Shown here in pieces: positions 14,393-24,971 of a stretch of DNA of 64,000 nucleotides (its first letter is position 1; each line of letters begins with the position of its first letter). A program made the translations under genes and the position numbers. The notes beneath the pieces are model-generated. The model was not told the origin of the DNA and searched no databases. It saw only the letters and a program-made list of their open reading frames with translations. This stretch comes from Gammaproteobacteria bacterium (GTDB taxonomy: Bacteria > Pseudomonadota > Gammaproteobacteria > Steroidobacterales > Steroidobacteraceae): assembly GCA_020029535.1 (NCBI GenBank), contig JAIBJM010000003.1, positions 1-64,000 on the forward strand, in the 5' to 3' direction.

Positions 14393-14839
14393 ATGAACGC
14401 CCTGTATTCGTTGTACGATGCGCTCCTGAGCATTGACGTCCCCGCCGACAAGGCCAAGGCTGTCGTCAGCGCCATGGAGCAGGAAATGAGCAGCGTTCTG
14501 GCGACCAAGTCCGATCTGCAGAACACCCAGCTTCTGTTGCGGCAGGAACTGACGGTGGTACGTGATTCACTGAAGCAGGAGATCGCCACTGTGCGCGACT
14601 CCCTGAAGCAGGAAATTGCCGCCGTGCGCGACTCGCTGAAGCAGGAGATCGCCGCCGTACGTGATTCACTGAAACAGGAAATTACCGCAGTACGCGACTT
14701 GCTGAAGCAGGAAATTGACGGCAACCGCGTTCATCTGGAACAGAAGCTCGACTTGCTGCGCTCCTCCATGACCATCCGGCTCGGCTCGATGCTGTTTGTC
14801 GGCATGGGCATGCTGTTTGCCGCGTTGAAGCTGACCTGA
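14393..14839 (+). CDS. Coiled-coil protein with five 11-residue repeats and a C-terminal TM helix
   Basis: This 148-residue protein starts MNALYSLYDALLSIDVPADK, typical of bacterial DUF1640/CCDC90-like proteins. Residues 56-110 hold five tandem VRDSLKQEIAA-type units, which form a hendecad coiled coil, and a single TM helix (about 130-147, FVGMGMLFAAL) closes the chain. Such proteins are tail-anchored with a cytoplasmic or periplasmic stalk; mitochondrial relatives regulate the calcium uniporter, but the bacterial role is unknown. The long open frame upstream of 14393 is antisense to the PLP enzyme and is not used. It is divergent from that gene, with 105 bp between them. Confidence 0.75.
   Translation: MNALYSLYDALLSIDVPADKAKAVVSAMEQEMSSVLATKSDLQNTQLLLRQELTVVRDSLKQEIATVRDSLKQEIAAVRDSLKQEIAAVRDSLKQEITAVRDLLKQEIDGNRVHLEQKLDLLRSSMTIRLGSMLFVGMGMLFAALKLT
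14558..14722 (+). repeat. Five tandem 33-bp repeats inside a coding region
   Basis: Units start at 14558, 14591, 14624, 14657 and 14690. Each encodes VRDSLKQEI plus two residues, with variants VRDLLKQEI and differing synonymous codons (GTACGTGAT or GTGCGCGAC). The codon variation between units shows they have diverged since duplication. Copy number could vary between strains because 33 bp keeps the frame. Confidence 0.85.
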
Positions 14840-14855
14840 ATCGTCCCGGCGGCCC

Positions 14856-15722
14856 TCACTGCCGCAGCCGATAAGCCCGCGGCGACTTCCCGGTATTGCG
14901 TGCGAAGAACCGTGAAAAGTAAGCGGGATCCTCGAACCCGCAGCTCTCCGCGATCAGTGCGATATTCATGCTGGTATAGAGAAGGCTGCGTTTGGCCTCG
15001 AGCAGGCGGCGCGCATTCAACAGCGCGAGCGGCGAACTCCCCGTGGTCCGCACACAACCGAGCCGCAGCCTTTCCTGGCTGACACAGAGCCGTGAGGCGT
15101 ATTCGGCGATGCTTACCGGCTTGCGATAGTTGTTCTCCACCAGCGCGCGGTAGCGCGCGACCAGGCTGGCATCGGAGCCACGTGCGGCGGCGAGGTCGGT
15201 TTCAACCTCCAGCTTCAATCGCAGCACGTTGACCAGAATGCCGACCAGCAAGGATTCGGCAGCCGGGCGCCGTGCGATGCGGCTGCCGCGGAATTCGGCG
15301 ACCAGCGCCTCGAACTGCGGACTCACCGCGCCAGCGGCGGACAGCTGCAACGGCAGCACGGCGGCTTCGGCGAACACCGGTGCGAGCTCAGGGTGATCGC
15401 GCCCGAGCCGCCCGAGCAGCGCGCCGCTGGCCGTCACCACCCAGCCGTCGGTCCCCGGTCTGAAGTCGAAGCCATGCACACTGGCCAGCGGGACGGTAAT
15501 CAGCGCGGGCGCGGCAAAATCACGCGTACTGCCCTCGACCTGAAACACACCGCCACCGCGCGCCACCATCAACAGATGAGCGAGGTCGCGGTGCGCGTGA
15601 GGACGGATGACCCAGTCGTGCAGCCGGCTGCGTTCCGCGATCGATTCGACGTGCAGGAAGCGCTCGTCGACGTCCTGGCTCGCTTCGCCGTACAGGAAAT
15701 ACTGGGGGATGCCGCGCGGCAT
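14856..15722 (-). CDS. AraC-family transcriptional regulator, PobR-like
   Basis: This 288-residue protein has an N-terminal cupin-like effector domain (IRPHAHRDLAHLLMVARGGG, residues 39-58) and a C-terminal double helix-turn-helix (about 190-285, with IALIAESCGFEDPAYFSRFF and the final TGKSPRAYR). It lies divergent to pobA with 145 bp between, the usual arrangement for a 4-hydroxybenzoate-responsive activator. The ATG at 15722 gives the family length; GTG codons 3 and 24 bases upstream are alternatives. The intergenic region carries a CTTGG-N7-CCAAG inverted repeat (15779-15795) that could be its site. Confidence 0.85.
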   Translation of the reverse strand: MPRGIPQYFLYGEASQDVDERFLHVESIAERSRLHDWVIRPHAHRDLAHLLMVARGGGVFQVEGSTRDFAAPALITVPLASVHGFDFRPGTDGWVVTASGALLGRLGRDHPELAPVFAEAAVLPLQLSAAGAVSPQFEALVAEFRGSRIARRPAAESLLVGILVNVLRLKLEVETDLAAARGSDASLVARYRALVENNYRKPVSIAEYASRLCVSQERLRLGCVRTTGSSPLALLNARRLLEAKRSLLYTSMNIALIAESCGFEDPAYFSRFFARNTGKSPRAYRLRQ

Positions 15723-15864
15723 CACGCTGCGTTTGGCTCGGATCACGCCTCTATCGTACCGCCAGCCGTCCCGGGTCGCTTGGGAAAAGTCCAAGAATTT
15801 CTGGCTTTTCTCCATCGTCCCGGCCTGCGCCGCAACGCATCCTGCTCCCGGCAACATGGGGTGA

Positions 15865-17774
<1,910 letters not shown>

Positions 17775-17857
17775 CCGGGTACTCCCTCGCGTCACGCCGC
17801 TGGCGCGACGATATCACATGGCGCCTCCGGATTGACGGACACAGGCGAGCCGCTACA

Positions 17858-19174
17858 GTGGTCTCTTCAACAGGCGGAGTAGACGGTCATGACAGGAATC
17901 GCGCGGCGCGTCACGGTGGGCTATTGACTACCGCCCAAGGCGGCTGGTCGCTGCTGCGCCAGCATGATTTCCGGTCTTTTCTTCTGGCGCGCCTGTGCAG
18001 CAATGTCGGGGCGCAGATGCAGACCGTCGCGGTTGGCTGGCAAGTTTACAGCGTCACCCGCGATCCGCTCGACCTGGGACTGATCGGGCTGTCGCAATTC
18101 CTGCCGTTCGTGGTGCTGATCCTGCCCGCGGGCCACATTGCGGACACGCGTGACCGGCGCCGGATCCTGATGGCCTGCCATGCCGCGCATACGCTGTGCG
18201 CACTGGTTTTTCTTGTGCTGGCGCTGCGCGGCCTGGCCTCACCATGGCCGGTGTTCATCACGATGTCGGTGCTGGGAATCGCGCGCGCGTTTGCGATGCC
18301 GGCCGGCCAGGCCTTGTTGCCGAATCTGGTGACGCGCGAGCAATTCAGGGGCGCGGTCGCGGTGAACAGCTCGGTATTCCAGGCCTCGACCATCGCCGGC
18401 CCCACACTGGGCGGCCTGCTGTTTCTGGCGGGCGCGCCGCTGACTTATGCCGTGGTCGCCGTGCTCGCGCTGGCGTCGCTGCTGTTCGTGTCGCGCATCC
18501 GTGGCGGGGGCCGGGTATCGGCGGTGAGCGATCCCACTACGCTCAGAGAGTTGCTGTCCGGACTGCGGTTCGTCTGGCACAAACACACGGTGCTGGGCGC
18601 CATATCGCTCGACCTGTTTGCCGTGCTGTTCGGCGGCGCAACGGCGTTGTTGCCGGTGTATGCCAGGGATTTTCTGCACGTAGGGCCTACCGGACTCGGC
18701 TTGTTGCGCACCGCGCCGGGTGTGGGCGCCGTGCTGTGCGCGCTTGCACTCGGCGTAAAACCGATCAGCCGGTATTTCGGGCGCTGGATGTTCGGCGGCG
18801 TGGCCATGTTCGGCGTTGCCATCATCGTGTTCGGATTGTCCCGCAGCATGCTGCTGAGCCTGACGGCGCTGGTCCTGCTGGGCGCCGGCGACATGGTGAG
18901 CGTCTACATCCGTCACCTGCTGGTGCAACTGGAAACGCCGGACAGCATTCGCGGACGCGTCAGCGCCGTAAGCGCCGTGTTCATCGGCGCCTCCAACGAG
19001 CTGGGCGAATTCGAATCGGGTGTCGCCGCGAGCTGGCTCGGCACCGTGCGCGCGGTGGTGTTCGGCGGCGTCGCCACCCTCGCGGTCACCGCGATATGGG
19101 CGAAATGCTTTCCTGCGCTGTGGTCCATGGACCGTTTGCCGGCATCCGCACACGAAGATCGCAAGCCGGCATAG
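17858..19174 (+). CDS. MFS transporter, EntS-like (MFS_3)
   Basis: This major-facilitator exporter has 10-12 TM segments between about residues 40 and 425. Motif A appears as GHIADTRDRRRIL after helix 2, and the N-terminal LLARLCSNVGAQMQTVAVGW stretch is that of the enterobactin-exporter-like MFS_3 group, which includes many of unknown cargo. A GTG at 17858 gives 438 residues. A TTG at 17924 with GGTGGG upstream would give 416 and also fits the family start. It is divergent from the EthD gene (83 bp) and ends two bases before the convergent broken channel gene. Confidence 0.82.
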   Translation: MVSSTGGVDGHDRNRAARHGGLLTTAQGGWSLLRQHDFRSFLLARLCSNVGAQMQTVAVGWQVYSVTRDPLDLGLIGLSQFLPFVVLILPAGHIADTRDRRRILMACHAAHTLCALVFLVLALRGLASPWPVFITMSVLGIARAFAMPAGQALLPNLVTREQFRGAVAVNSSVFQASTIAGPTLGGLLFLAGAPLTYAVVAVLALASLLFVSRIRGGGRVSAVSDPTTLRELLSGLRFVWHKHTVLGAISLDLFAVLFGGATALLPVYARDFLHVGPTGLGLLRTAPGVGAVLCALALGVKPISRYFGRWMFGGVAMFGVAIIVFGLSRSMLLSLTALVLLGAGDMVSVYIRHLLVQLETPDSIRGRVSAVSAVFIGASNELGEFESGVAASWLGTVRAVVFGGVATLAVTAIWAKCFPALWSMDRLPASAHEDRKPA

Positions 19175-19176
19175 CC

Positions 19177-19688
19177 TCAGGAACTGCCGGCGCCATTGCG
19201 ATGCAGGGACCTTTCAATTCTACGGTCAGGCACCAGCCACAGCAGGGCCACCGCCACATACAGCGCCTGCCCCACCCATGTCCAAAGGAAAGTGGAGATG
19301 ATGCCCAGCACGTACACAAACGGCGAAAGCTTGCCCTTCCAGTCGCCGCCAGCAGCACACCGCCATAGAGCGCGGAAGGGATAGCGGCGAAGTGATTCTC
19401 GCCCATCCAGCCGGTGACGAACGGAAACAGCGACAGCCAGAACAGCAGATGCAGGTTGGCCCACAGAACGCCTCCCGTTACACGTGTGACGGTGTGCAGC
19501 ATGTGGTGATGATTGTTCCAGTAGATCCCGAGGTAAACGAAGCTGAGCACGTAGCTCATGAACACTGGAACCAGCGGCGCCAGCGTTTCCAGGCTGTCGC
19601 CGTGCGGAACCTTCATCTCCAGCACCATGATGGTGATGATGATCGCGAGGACGCCGTCACTGAATGCTTCAAGCCTGCTCTTGCCCAT
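19177..19688 (-). pseudogene. TMEM175/DUF1211-type potassium channel, frameshifted by an internal deletion
   Basis: The first part, from ATG 19688, reads MGKSRLEAFSDGVLAIIITI with the family RxxxFSD filter helix, and continues to SALYGGVLLAAT. It then goes out of frame. The rest is in another frame: GDWKGKLSPFVYVLGIIST through LLWLVPDRRIER to the stop at 19177. In intact relatives about 20-25 residues lie between those blocks, so a deletion near 19348 removed them and shifted the frame. Both halves are otherwise well preserved, which suggests a recent event or an assembly deletion. The normal product is a homotetrameric potassium channel of the inner membrane. Confidence 0.8.
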
Positions 19689-19866
19689 TTCGCCCTCGAT
19701 CAGCGCAGATGTGAGGGGCCTCAACCGCCGAAGTATCTTGACCAAGCGCCGCGGATTTCATCGGCGCCGCCCTGAATCAGGGGCTGTGCGGTTCGAAATT
19801 CTGCGCCAATACCACCTGCGGCTCAAGCCGGAACCTGATCTCAAACTGAACCGACTGCTCCACTGA

Positions 19867-20568
19867 CTATAGAAGCGCAGATTCCAATCGAATCTTCCTT
19901 GCCGCCCAATCCGGGAGCACCTGGCTGAGCGCCGCAAAGAACCTCGCATCATGATTCCTGAACTTGAAATGACAGAGCTCGTGAGTCACGACATATTCAA
20001 TGCAGGATCGAGGCGCCTTGATCAACTTCACGTTCAAGGTCATTGCGCCGGAACGCGATAAACTGCCCCAGCGAGAACTCATTCTGCGAACGATGAGTCG
20101 CGGACACGGCAGATCATCAAACCTGGCGAGGCAGGATTCCACGACCTCCGCGAACACCATCTGGGCGCGGGCACGATACCAGCGCTCCAGCAACACGCGC
20201 GCACGCTCACGATCCGCAAGGTTGGGCAGGCTGACAAAAAGCTGGCCTCGCGCAAGCCTGATCATCGGATTGCCCCCCGGTACAAGCTTCAGCCTGTACC
20301 GCCGGCCGAGGTAGAGATGCGATTCACCGTTCACGTATTGCCGTTCCGGAGTACGGGGCCGATAGCCTTCAAACTCAGCCAACTGACGGCTGATCCAGCC
20401 GGCGCGCTTCTGCACCCTCTCGGCGACCAGGTGTTCGGGGCAACCCTTCGGTGCCCTTATCACCACACGATTGTCGGGATGCACCTCTATCGCCAACGTC
20501 CTGCGGGAGGCGAGGAAGAGCACCTCGTAGCGGATCGTCTCACTCCCCCAGTTCAGGATGCCGACCAC
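19867..20568 (-). CDS. YgjP/SprT-like zinc metallopeptidase (DUF45, M48-type)
   Basis: This 233-residue protein has an N-terminal beta domain (about 10-120) and a C-terminal zinc site EYVVTHELCHFKFRNHDARF (HExxH with a third His). Before it comes the family RRMSSRWGSLS signature (near 163). DUF45 proteases are a recurrent last gene of type I restriction operons; their role there is not established. It starts 3 bases after the hsdR stop and is the sixth gene of the hsd operon. The 178 bp downstream hold no gene. Confidence 0.85.
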   Translation of the reverse strand: MVGILNWGSETIRYEVLFLASRRTLAIEVHPDNRVVIRAPKGCPEHLVAERVQKRAGWISRQLAEFEGYRPRTPERQYVNGESHLYLGRRYRLKLVPGGNPMIRLARGQLFVSLPNLADRERARVLLERWYRARAQMVFAEVVESCLARFDDLPCPRLIVRRMSSRWGSLSRSGAMTLNVKLIKAPRSCIEYVVTHELCHFKFRNHDARFFAALSQVLPDWAARKIRLESALL

Positions 20569-20571
20569 GAC

Positions 20572-23500
20572 CTACTCCGTCATCCGGTGGCGGGCCAGCT
20601 GCATCGTTCGGGCGATGATGTCGTCCATTTCGTCGGTGGTCAGCGCAATGCCACGCGCACCCTTCACCTGGTCATAGAGATAGTCATCGATGTCATTCAT
20701 CGTGCGGCGCTGCGCGTCGAGATCGTCCCAATAGCCCACCTTGCGGTTACGCCGGAAGATGCTCCACACGGCACTGGCGGCTTCGGCGGAAGCTTGCCTC
20801 GCCTGCGCAGGGTCGAATAAATGCGTTGCAATGAAAGGACTCAACAGGCCATACACTGCGGCTGCATCGGCGTCTCCGGCCAGCGAGGGCGGCAGATCGT
20901 CACCCCTGCGCGAGACCACCGCATCGCGGATCTCGGTCACGCGCCGCAGATACTCCAGATCGGAGATCCGGTTCGCGCGGTAGTCATCGATCGCCTGCTG
21001 GATGAGCTTTGAGAACTTCTCGTAGAACGCCGGATCCTTTTCCATCCGCTCGCTGATCGCCCGCTTGGTGGCATGGGCAATCATGTCGGCCTTGGCGCCC
21101 AGATTCCTGTCACTTCCAGCGCCCTGCTCTTCCACTACTTTCTGGAAGGCAGCGTCATCAAAAATGTTCACCGGCGTGTTGAGTTGCACCACCTCGGAGG
21201 CCGAGATATGCGTATCGAGCAACTTCTGGATACGGGGCTCGAAGTCGCGGTAGTCCACGGCTTCGGCGTAGCGCCGCTTCACGGCGGCCTTCAGATTGAC
21301 GAAGCGCTTCAGATCGTTGCGGTAGGTGCGCTGCTTCGGTTCCGGTGTCTCGGTGATGAAGCGCTCGCTGGACAGTGCAATCGCCAGCGTCTTCGCATAA
21401 GTCGTCAGTCGCTCGTAGAAGCCGGCCCGAATCTTTTCGTCGGCCAACAGCAGTTCAAAGGCTTCTTCATCCTGCCGGTTCTTCACGGCCTTGAAGAGAT
21501 CCCAGAGATCGGCATGGCGCTGGGGAAGGGCCCTGATCTCTTCGTTGATCGAGGTCAGCGCGCCCTTGAGGTCGGCCACATCGAAGCCGTCAAGGGCGCT
21601 GTAAGTGGTCAGCGCCTGATCCAGCTCGCCGAGCACACCCACGTAGTCGATGATGTAGCCGAATTCCTTGATCCTGCTGCCGGATTCGTCCTCGTAGAGG
21701 CGATTGACTCGCGCGATGGCCTGCAGCAGGGAGTGGTCCTTCAGCCGGCGGGCGAGATACAGCACCGTGTTGCGTGGCGCATCGAAGCCGGTCAGCAGCT
21801 TGTCGACGACGATCAGGATCTCCGGTTCGTCGCCGTTTTTGAAGGCATTGACGATGTTCTTGTTGTAGTCGTCCTCGGACCCATACCGCTTCATCATGCG
21901 CTGCCAGAAGGCCACCACCGCATCGGAAGATTCCTCTGCATCGACCTCATCGAAACCCTCGCGCTCGTCGGGCGGCGAGATGATCACCTCGCTGCTGACC
22001 GCGCCAAGTTCGTCCAGAAATGCCTTGTAGCGCAGCGCCGCCGCCTTGTTGGGTGCCACCAGCTGCGCCTTGAAGCCGGTGCCCTGCCAGTTCTGTCGGT
22101 AATGCTCGCTGATGTCGAAAGCGCGCATGTAGATCACCTGCTCGGCCTTGTTCAGCATCTCGGCGCGGGCATACTTCCTTTTCAGGTCGGCCTTCTGCTC
22201 GAGGGTCAGGCCCTGGGTGTGGCGCTCGAACCAGGTGTCAATGGCAGTCTGGTTCTGCTCCAGCTCCACCATGCGTCCCTCGTAGAGCAGCGGCACGATG
22301 GCACCATCGGCCACGGCCTGATCGATGGCATAGGTGTGGATCACGCCACCGAACCTGGCAACGTCGCTCTTCTCGCGCGTCAGCAGCGGCGTGCCCGTGA
22401 AACCGATGTAGCAGGCATTGGGAAACATCTGGCGCATCCGGGCCGAATAGCTGCCCAGCTGGGTGCGCTGGGTCTCATCCACCAGCACGAAGATGTCGGA
22501 AGAATCGTCGCTGTACTTCCTGTGGGCCAGTGCCTTGTCGAACTTGTGCACCAGCGTGGTGACGATGTGCGCCTTGCCGTCGGACATCAGCTCCAGCAGA
22601 TGGCGTCCGCTTTCGGCCCGGTCGGGCGACAGGCCGCAGGCAGCAAAGGTGTTGCCGAGCTGCTTGTCCAGGTCCACCCGATCGGTGACCAGCACGATGC
22701 GCGGGTTGCGGATCGAGGGCTCCAACGCCAGGGCCCTGGCCAGCATCACCATGGTCAGCGACTTGCCGGACCCCTGCGTGTGCCAGATGATGCCGCCGCG
22801 ACGTCGGCCGCTGCCGTCCTTCTGCCGGACCCGCGCCAGCACCTCGCGGATGGCGAACACCTGTTGATAGCGCGCGATCTTGCGCAGGCCGCCGTCGAAC
22901 ACGGTGAACGCCCAGGCCATCTCCAGCAGACGTTCCGGCCGGCACAGCGCATAAAGCGCCCGGTCCTGTTCCGTCACCTGCCGGTCCACCAGATAGGGCG
23001 CCGGGTCTTCGCGCACGCCCAGCTCGGCGAATGCCAGATCAAACAGCGAAGCCTTCACCGATTCCGGCAGCGGACGCTGCAGCAACGGGATCAGTTCGGC
23101 ATCGGCGATCTCCTCCTTCCACTTCGACCAGAACTTGGCCGGCGTGCCGGTGGTGGCGTAGCGCGCCTCATTCTTGTTCAGCGCCAACATCATCTGCGCG
23201 TAGGTGAACAGGCGCGGGATGTACTCGTCGCGCTGGTTGCGGATGGTCTGCGAGATGGCCTGGCCCACGTCGAGTTTCGGCGATTTGCATTCGATCACGA
23301 CAAAGGGAATGCCGTTGACGAACAGCACGATGTCCGGTCGGCAGGTGTCCGCACTGCGCGTGCGCTCGACCGGGAACTCCGCGGACACGTGATAGAGGTT
23401 GTTGGCCGGGTTGCGCCAGTCCACATAGTTTAGGGTGAAGCTCTTGAGATCACTTTCAACGGATTGCTCCAGCGCCACACCCAGCGTCAGCAGGTCGTAC

Positions 23501-23787
23501 ACGGCTTCATTGGTCTTCAGCAAGCCATCGTACTTGACGTTCTTCAGCCGCTGGATGGCGCTCTGGATGTTCTCCTCGCTAAAGAGGTAGCTGCCGCCCT
23601 TGTGCTGGATGCGATTCAGCTTCTTCAATTGCTCGCGAAGGATTTCTTCGAGCAACACATTACCGGTCCTGCCGCCACGGGCTGCCTGCGCTTCGGCTGG
23701 CGTCAGGTACCGGTAGCCCAGATTGATCAGCACCTGCAGGGCCGGGAGATGGGAGAGGTATTTTTCGTCGAAGCGGAAGCTGTCCAT
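20572..23787 (-). CDS. hsdR: Type I restriction endonuclease R subunit
   Basis: This 1,071-residue motor-nuclease translocates and cleaves unmodified DNA with HsdM and HsdS. The nuclease motif is D152 with E166-C-K168 (PDIVLFVNGIPFVVIECKSP). Helicase motifs are Walker A HTQGSGKSLTMVM (near 345), DETQ in FVLVDETQRTQLG, FTGTPLL and QAIARVNRLYED (motif VI). A C-terminal helical domain for M-subunit contact follows. Start ATG 23787 shares one base with the hsdS stop (TGATG). Length is normal and no frameshift is visible, so cleavage function should be intact. Confidence 0.95.
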   Translation of the reverse strand: MDSFRFDEKYLSHLPALQVLINLGYRYLTPAEAQAARGGRTGNVLLEEILREQLKKLNRIQHKGGSYLFSEENIQSAIQRLKNVKYDGLLKTNEAVYDLLTLGVALEQSVESDLKSFTLNYVDWRNPANNLYHVSAEFPVERTRSADTCRPDIVLFVNGIPFVVIECKSPKLDVGQAISQTIRNQRDEYIPRLFTYAQMMLALNKNEARYATTGTPAKFWSKWKEEIADAELIPLLQRPLPESVKASLFDLAFAELGVREDPAPYLVDRQVTEQDRALYALCRPERLLEMAWAFTVFDGGLRKIARYQQVFAIREVLARVRQKDGSGRRRGGIIWHTQGSGKSLTMVMLARALALEPSIRNPRIVLVTDRVDLDKQLGNTFAACGLSPDRAESGRHLLELMSDGKAHIVTTLVHKFDKALAHRKYSDDSSDIFVLVDETQRTQLGSYSARMRQMFPNACYIGFTGTPLLTREKSDVARFGGVIHTYAIDQAVADGAIVPLLYEGRMVELEQNQTAIDTWFERHTQGLTLEQKADLKRKYARAEMLNKAEQVIYMRAFDISEHYRQNWQGTGFKAQLVAPNKAAALRYKAFLDELGAVSSEVIISPPDEREGFDEVDAEESSDAVVAFWQRMMKRYGSEDDYNKNIVNAFKNGDEPEILIVVDKLLTGFDAPRNTVLYLARRLKDHSLLQAIARVNRLYEDESGSRIKEFGYIIDYVGVLGELDQALTTYSALDGFDVADLKGALTSINEEIRALPQRHADLWDLFKAVKNRQDEEAFELLLADEKIRAGFYERLTTYAKTLAIALSSERFITETPEPKQRTYRNDLKRFVNLKAAVKRRYAEAVDYRDFEPRIQKLLDTHISASEVVQLNTPVNIFDDAAFQKVVEEQGAGSDRNLGAKADMIAHATKRAISERMEKDPAFYEKFSKLIQQAIDDYRANRISDLEYLRRVTEIRDAVVSRRGDDLPPSLAGDADAAAVYGLLSPFIATHLFDPAQARQASAEAASAVWSIFRRNRKVGYWDDLDAQRRTMNDIDDYLYDQVKGARGIALTTDEMDDIIARTMQLARHRMTE

Positions 23788-24971
23788 CACACGCTCTCCT
23801 GTTCCGGCAGCGGCAGCCGCCACTGGCCAGTCAGCAGCTTCTGCATCAGGCCGCGTTTCTGGGTCTTGAGCCCATCTGTGAATTTTCGAAGCAGACCGAT
23901 TTCACCCTCAGCCTCATCGAGCACAGCAGCGATAGCCTTCTGCTCGTCGACCGTCGGAAACGGCAGCTTGATCGAGCAAAAGTCCTGAAAGCTGATTTGC
24001 TTGCCGTCGCGGATGCCGATGACAGCAACTGAAAGGCGCTTGATGAAGTCGGCCGATTTGAAGTAGTGACGGAAAAACCGGCCATCGATCTCGATCACCT
24101 CTCTCAATACCGTGTAGGCAGGGCTGACTAGACCACGATAGTTCGAGTGCTCCAATCCACCCTGAAACGAACGCAAGCTAATCACGAAACTTCCCGGCTC
24201 GACGAGCTTGAAGGATCCCGTTTCACCCGACGGCATGGTGACCCGGCCTTCCAGCATGTCTCTGGGGATGACCCCTCGCTCTTGTGTTACCGAGAGCAGC
24301 GGCTCGTTTAGGTGACCCTTACGAGACGTGTTCTCGAAAACTTCGTCCGCGCGCCGTAGTCCCCACCGTGTCGAGAAGCCATTCAGTCGTTTACGTGAGG
24401 TGAGTAGGAGGTGCGAGGTGGCCGCGAAGTGCCGCTCCTTCGCCGCGATCAGTTGCTCGGCTTTCTGGATGGCGGTGTCCCATCCAACTAGGATTTCAGC
24501 GATCCTCTCTTGCTCTGGAAGCGACGGGAGGAGCATGCGCAGTTCGCGAATCAATCCAGCATTCAGGTTCTGCTGCCCACTGCTGTTGCTCGCGTTGCGA
24601 ATCTCTTCGTAGCGAAACAAAAGCTGTTGATAGACGTATCTGCTATTGGCCTCATCGCTCAAGATGATCGCCGCACAGTTCTGGTTGATTGCGGCAGCAG
24701 TGGCGAGGACTGCAACCTGCCCCCGAGTCTTCCCTTGACCAACCATGGCCATCAGGATTGACCCAGCCGGGATCAGTTTCGCGGACGAGCTCTTGAGGCC
24801 GGCTTCTGTGATCTTTTCGTCGATGTCCTCTGGGCCAATCTCGCAGTTCTGAACGAGAGTCGTCTTGACCCAAGGGACTGTGCCTCCCCAGTAGGCGGGG
24901 TTCTCGCGATCCGGCGTACCGCCCGATGTGATCTTGGCGATGCTTCCCAAGGTAACGGTGCGGGTAGTCAC
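23787..24971 (-). CDS. hsdS: Type I restriction-modification specificity subunit S (two TRDs)
   Basis: This 394-residue specificity subunit has two target-recognition domains (about 5-150 and 210-340), each followed by a conserved helix: LLPSLPEQERIAEILVGWDT (near 155) and LPFPTVDEQKAIAAVLDEAE (near 345). TRD1 opens LGSIAKITSGGTPDRENPAY, a common type. It reads two half-sites of a bipartite target. Start is GTG 24971, overlapping the rhuM stop by 4 bp. Codon use in the TRD2 region looks slightly lower in GC than its neighbours, as usual for swapped TRDs. The target sequence cannot be predicted here. Confidence 0.92.
   Translation of the reverse strand: MTTRTVTLGSIAKITSGGTPDRENPAYWGGTVPWVKTTLVQNCEIGPEDIDEKITEAGLKSSSAKLIPAGSILMAMVGQGKTRGQVAVLATAAAINQNCAAIILSDEANSRYVYQQLLFRYEEIRNASNSSGQQNLNAGLIRELRMLLPSLPEQERIAEILVGWDTAIQKAEQLIAAKERHFAATSHLLLTSRKRLNGFSTRWGLRRADEVFENTSRKGHLNEPLLSVTQERGVIPRDMLEGRVTMPSGETGSFKLVEPGSFVISLRSFQGGLEHSNYRGLVSPAYTVLREVIEIDGRFFRHYFKSADFIKRLSVAVIGIRDGKQISFQDFCSIKLPFPTVDEQKAIAAVLDEAEGEIGLLRKFTDGLKTQKRGLMQKLLTGQWRLPLPEQESV

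Noticed and set aside
14558-14722. Regularly spaced repeats as a possible CRISPR array
   Set aside because: The units are contiguous without spacers, in frame and coding; no cas genes are nearby.
21073-23433. A 786-codon plus-strand open frame opposite hsdR
   Set aside because: It is a shadow of hsdR with no recognisable domains.
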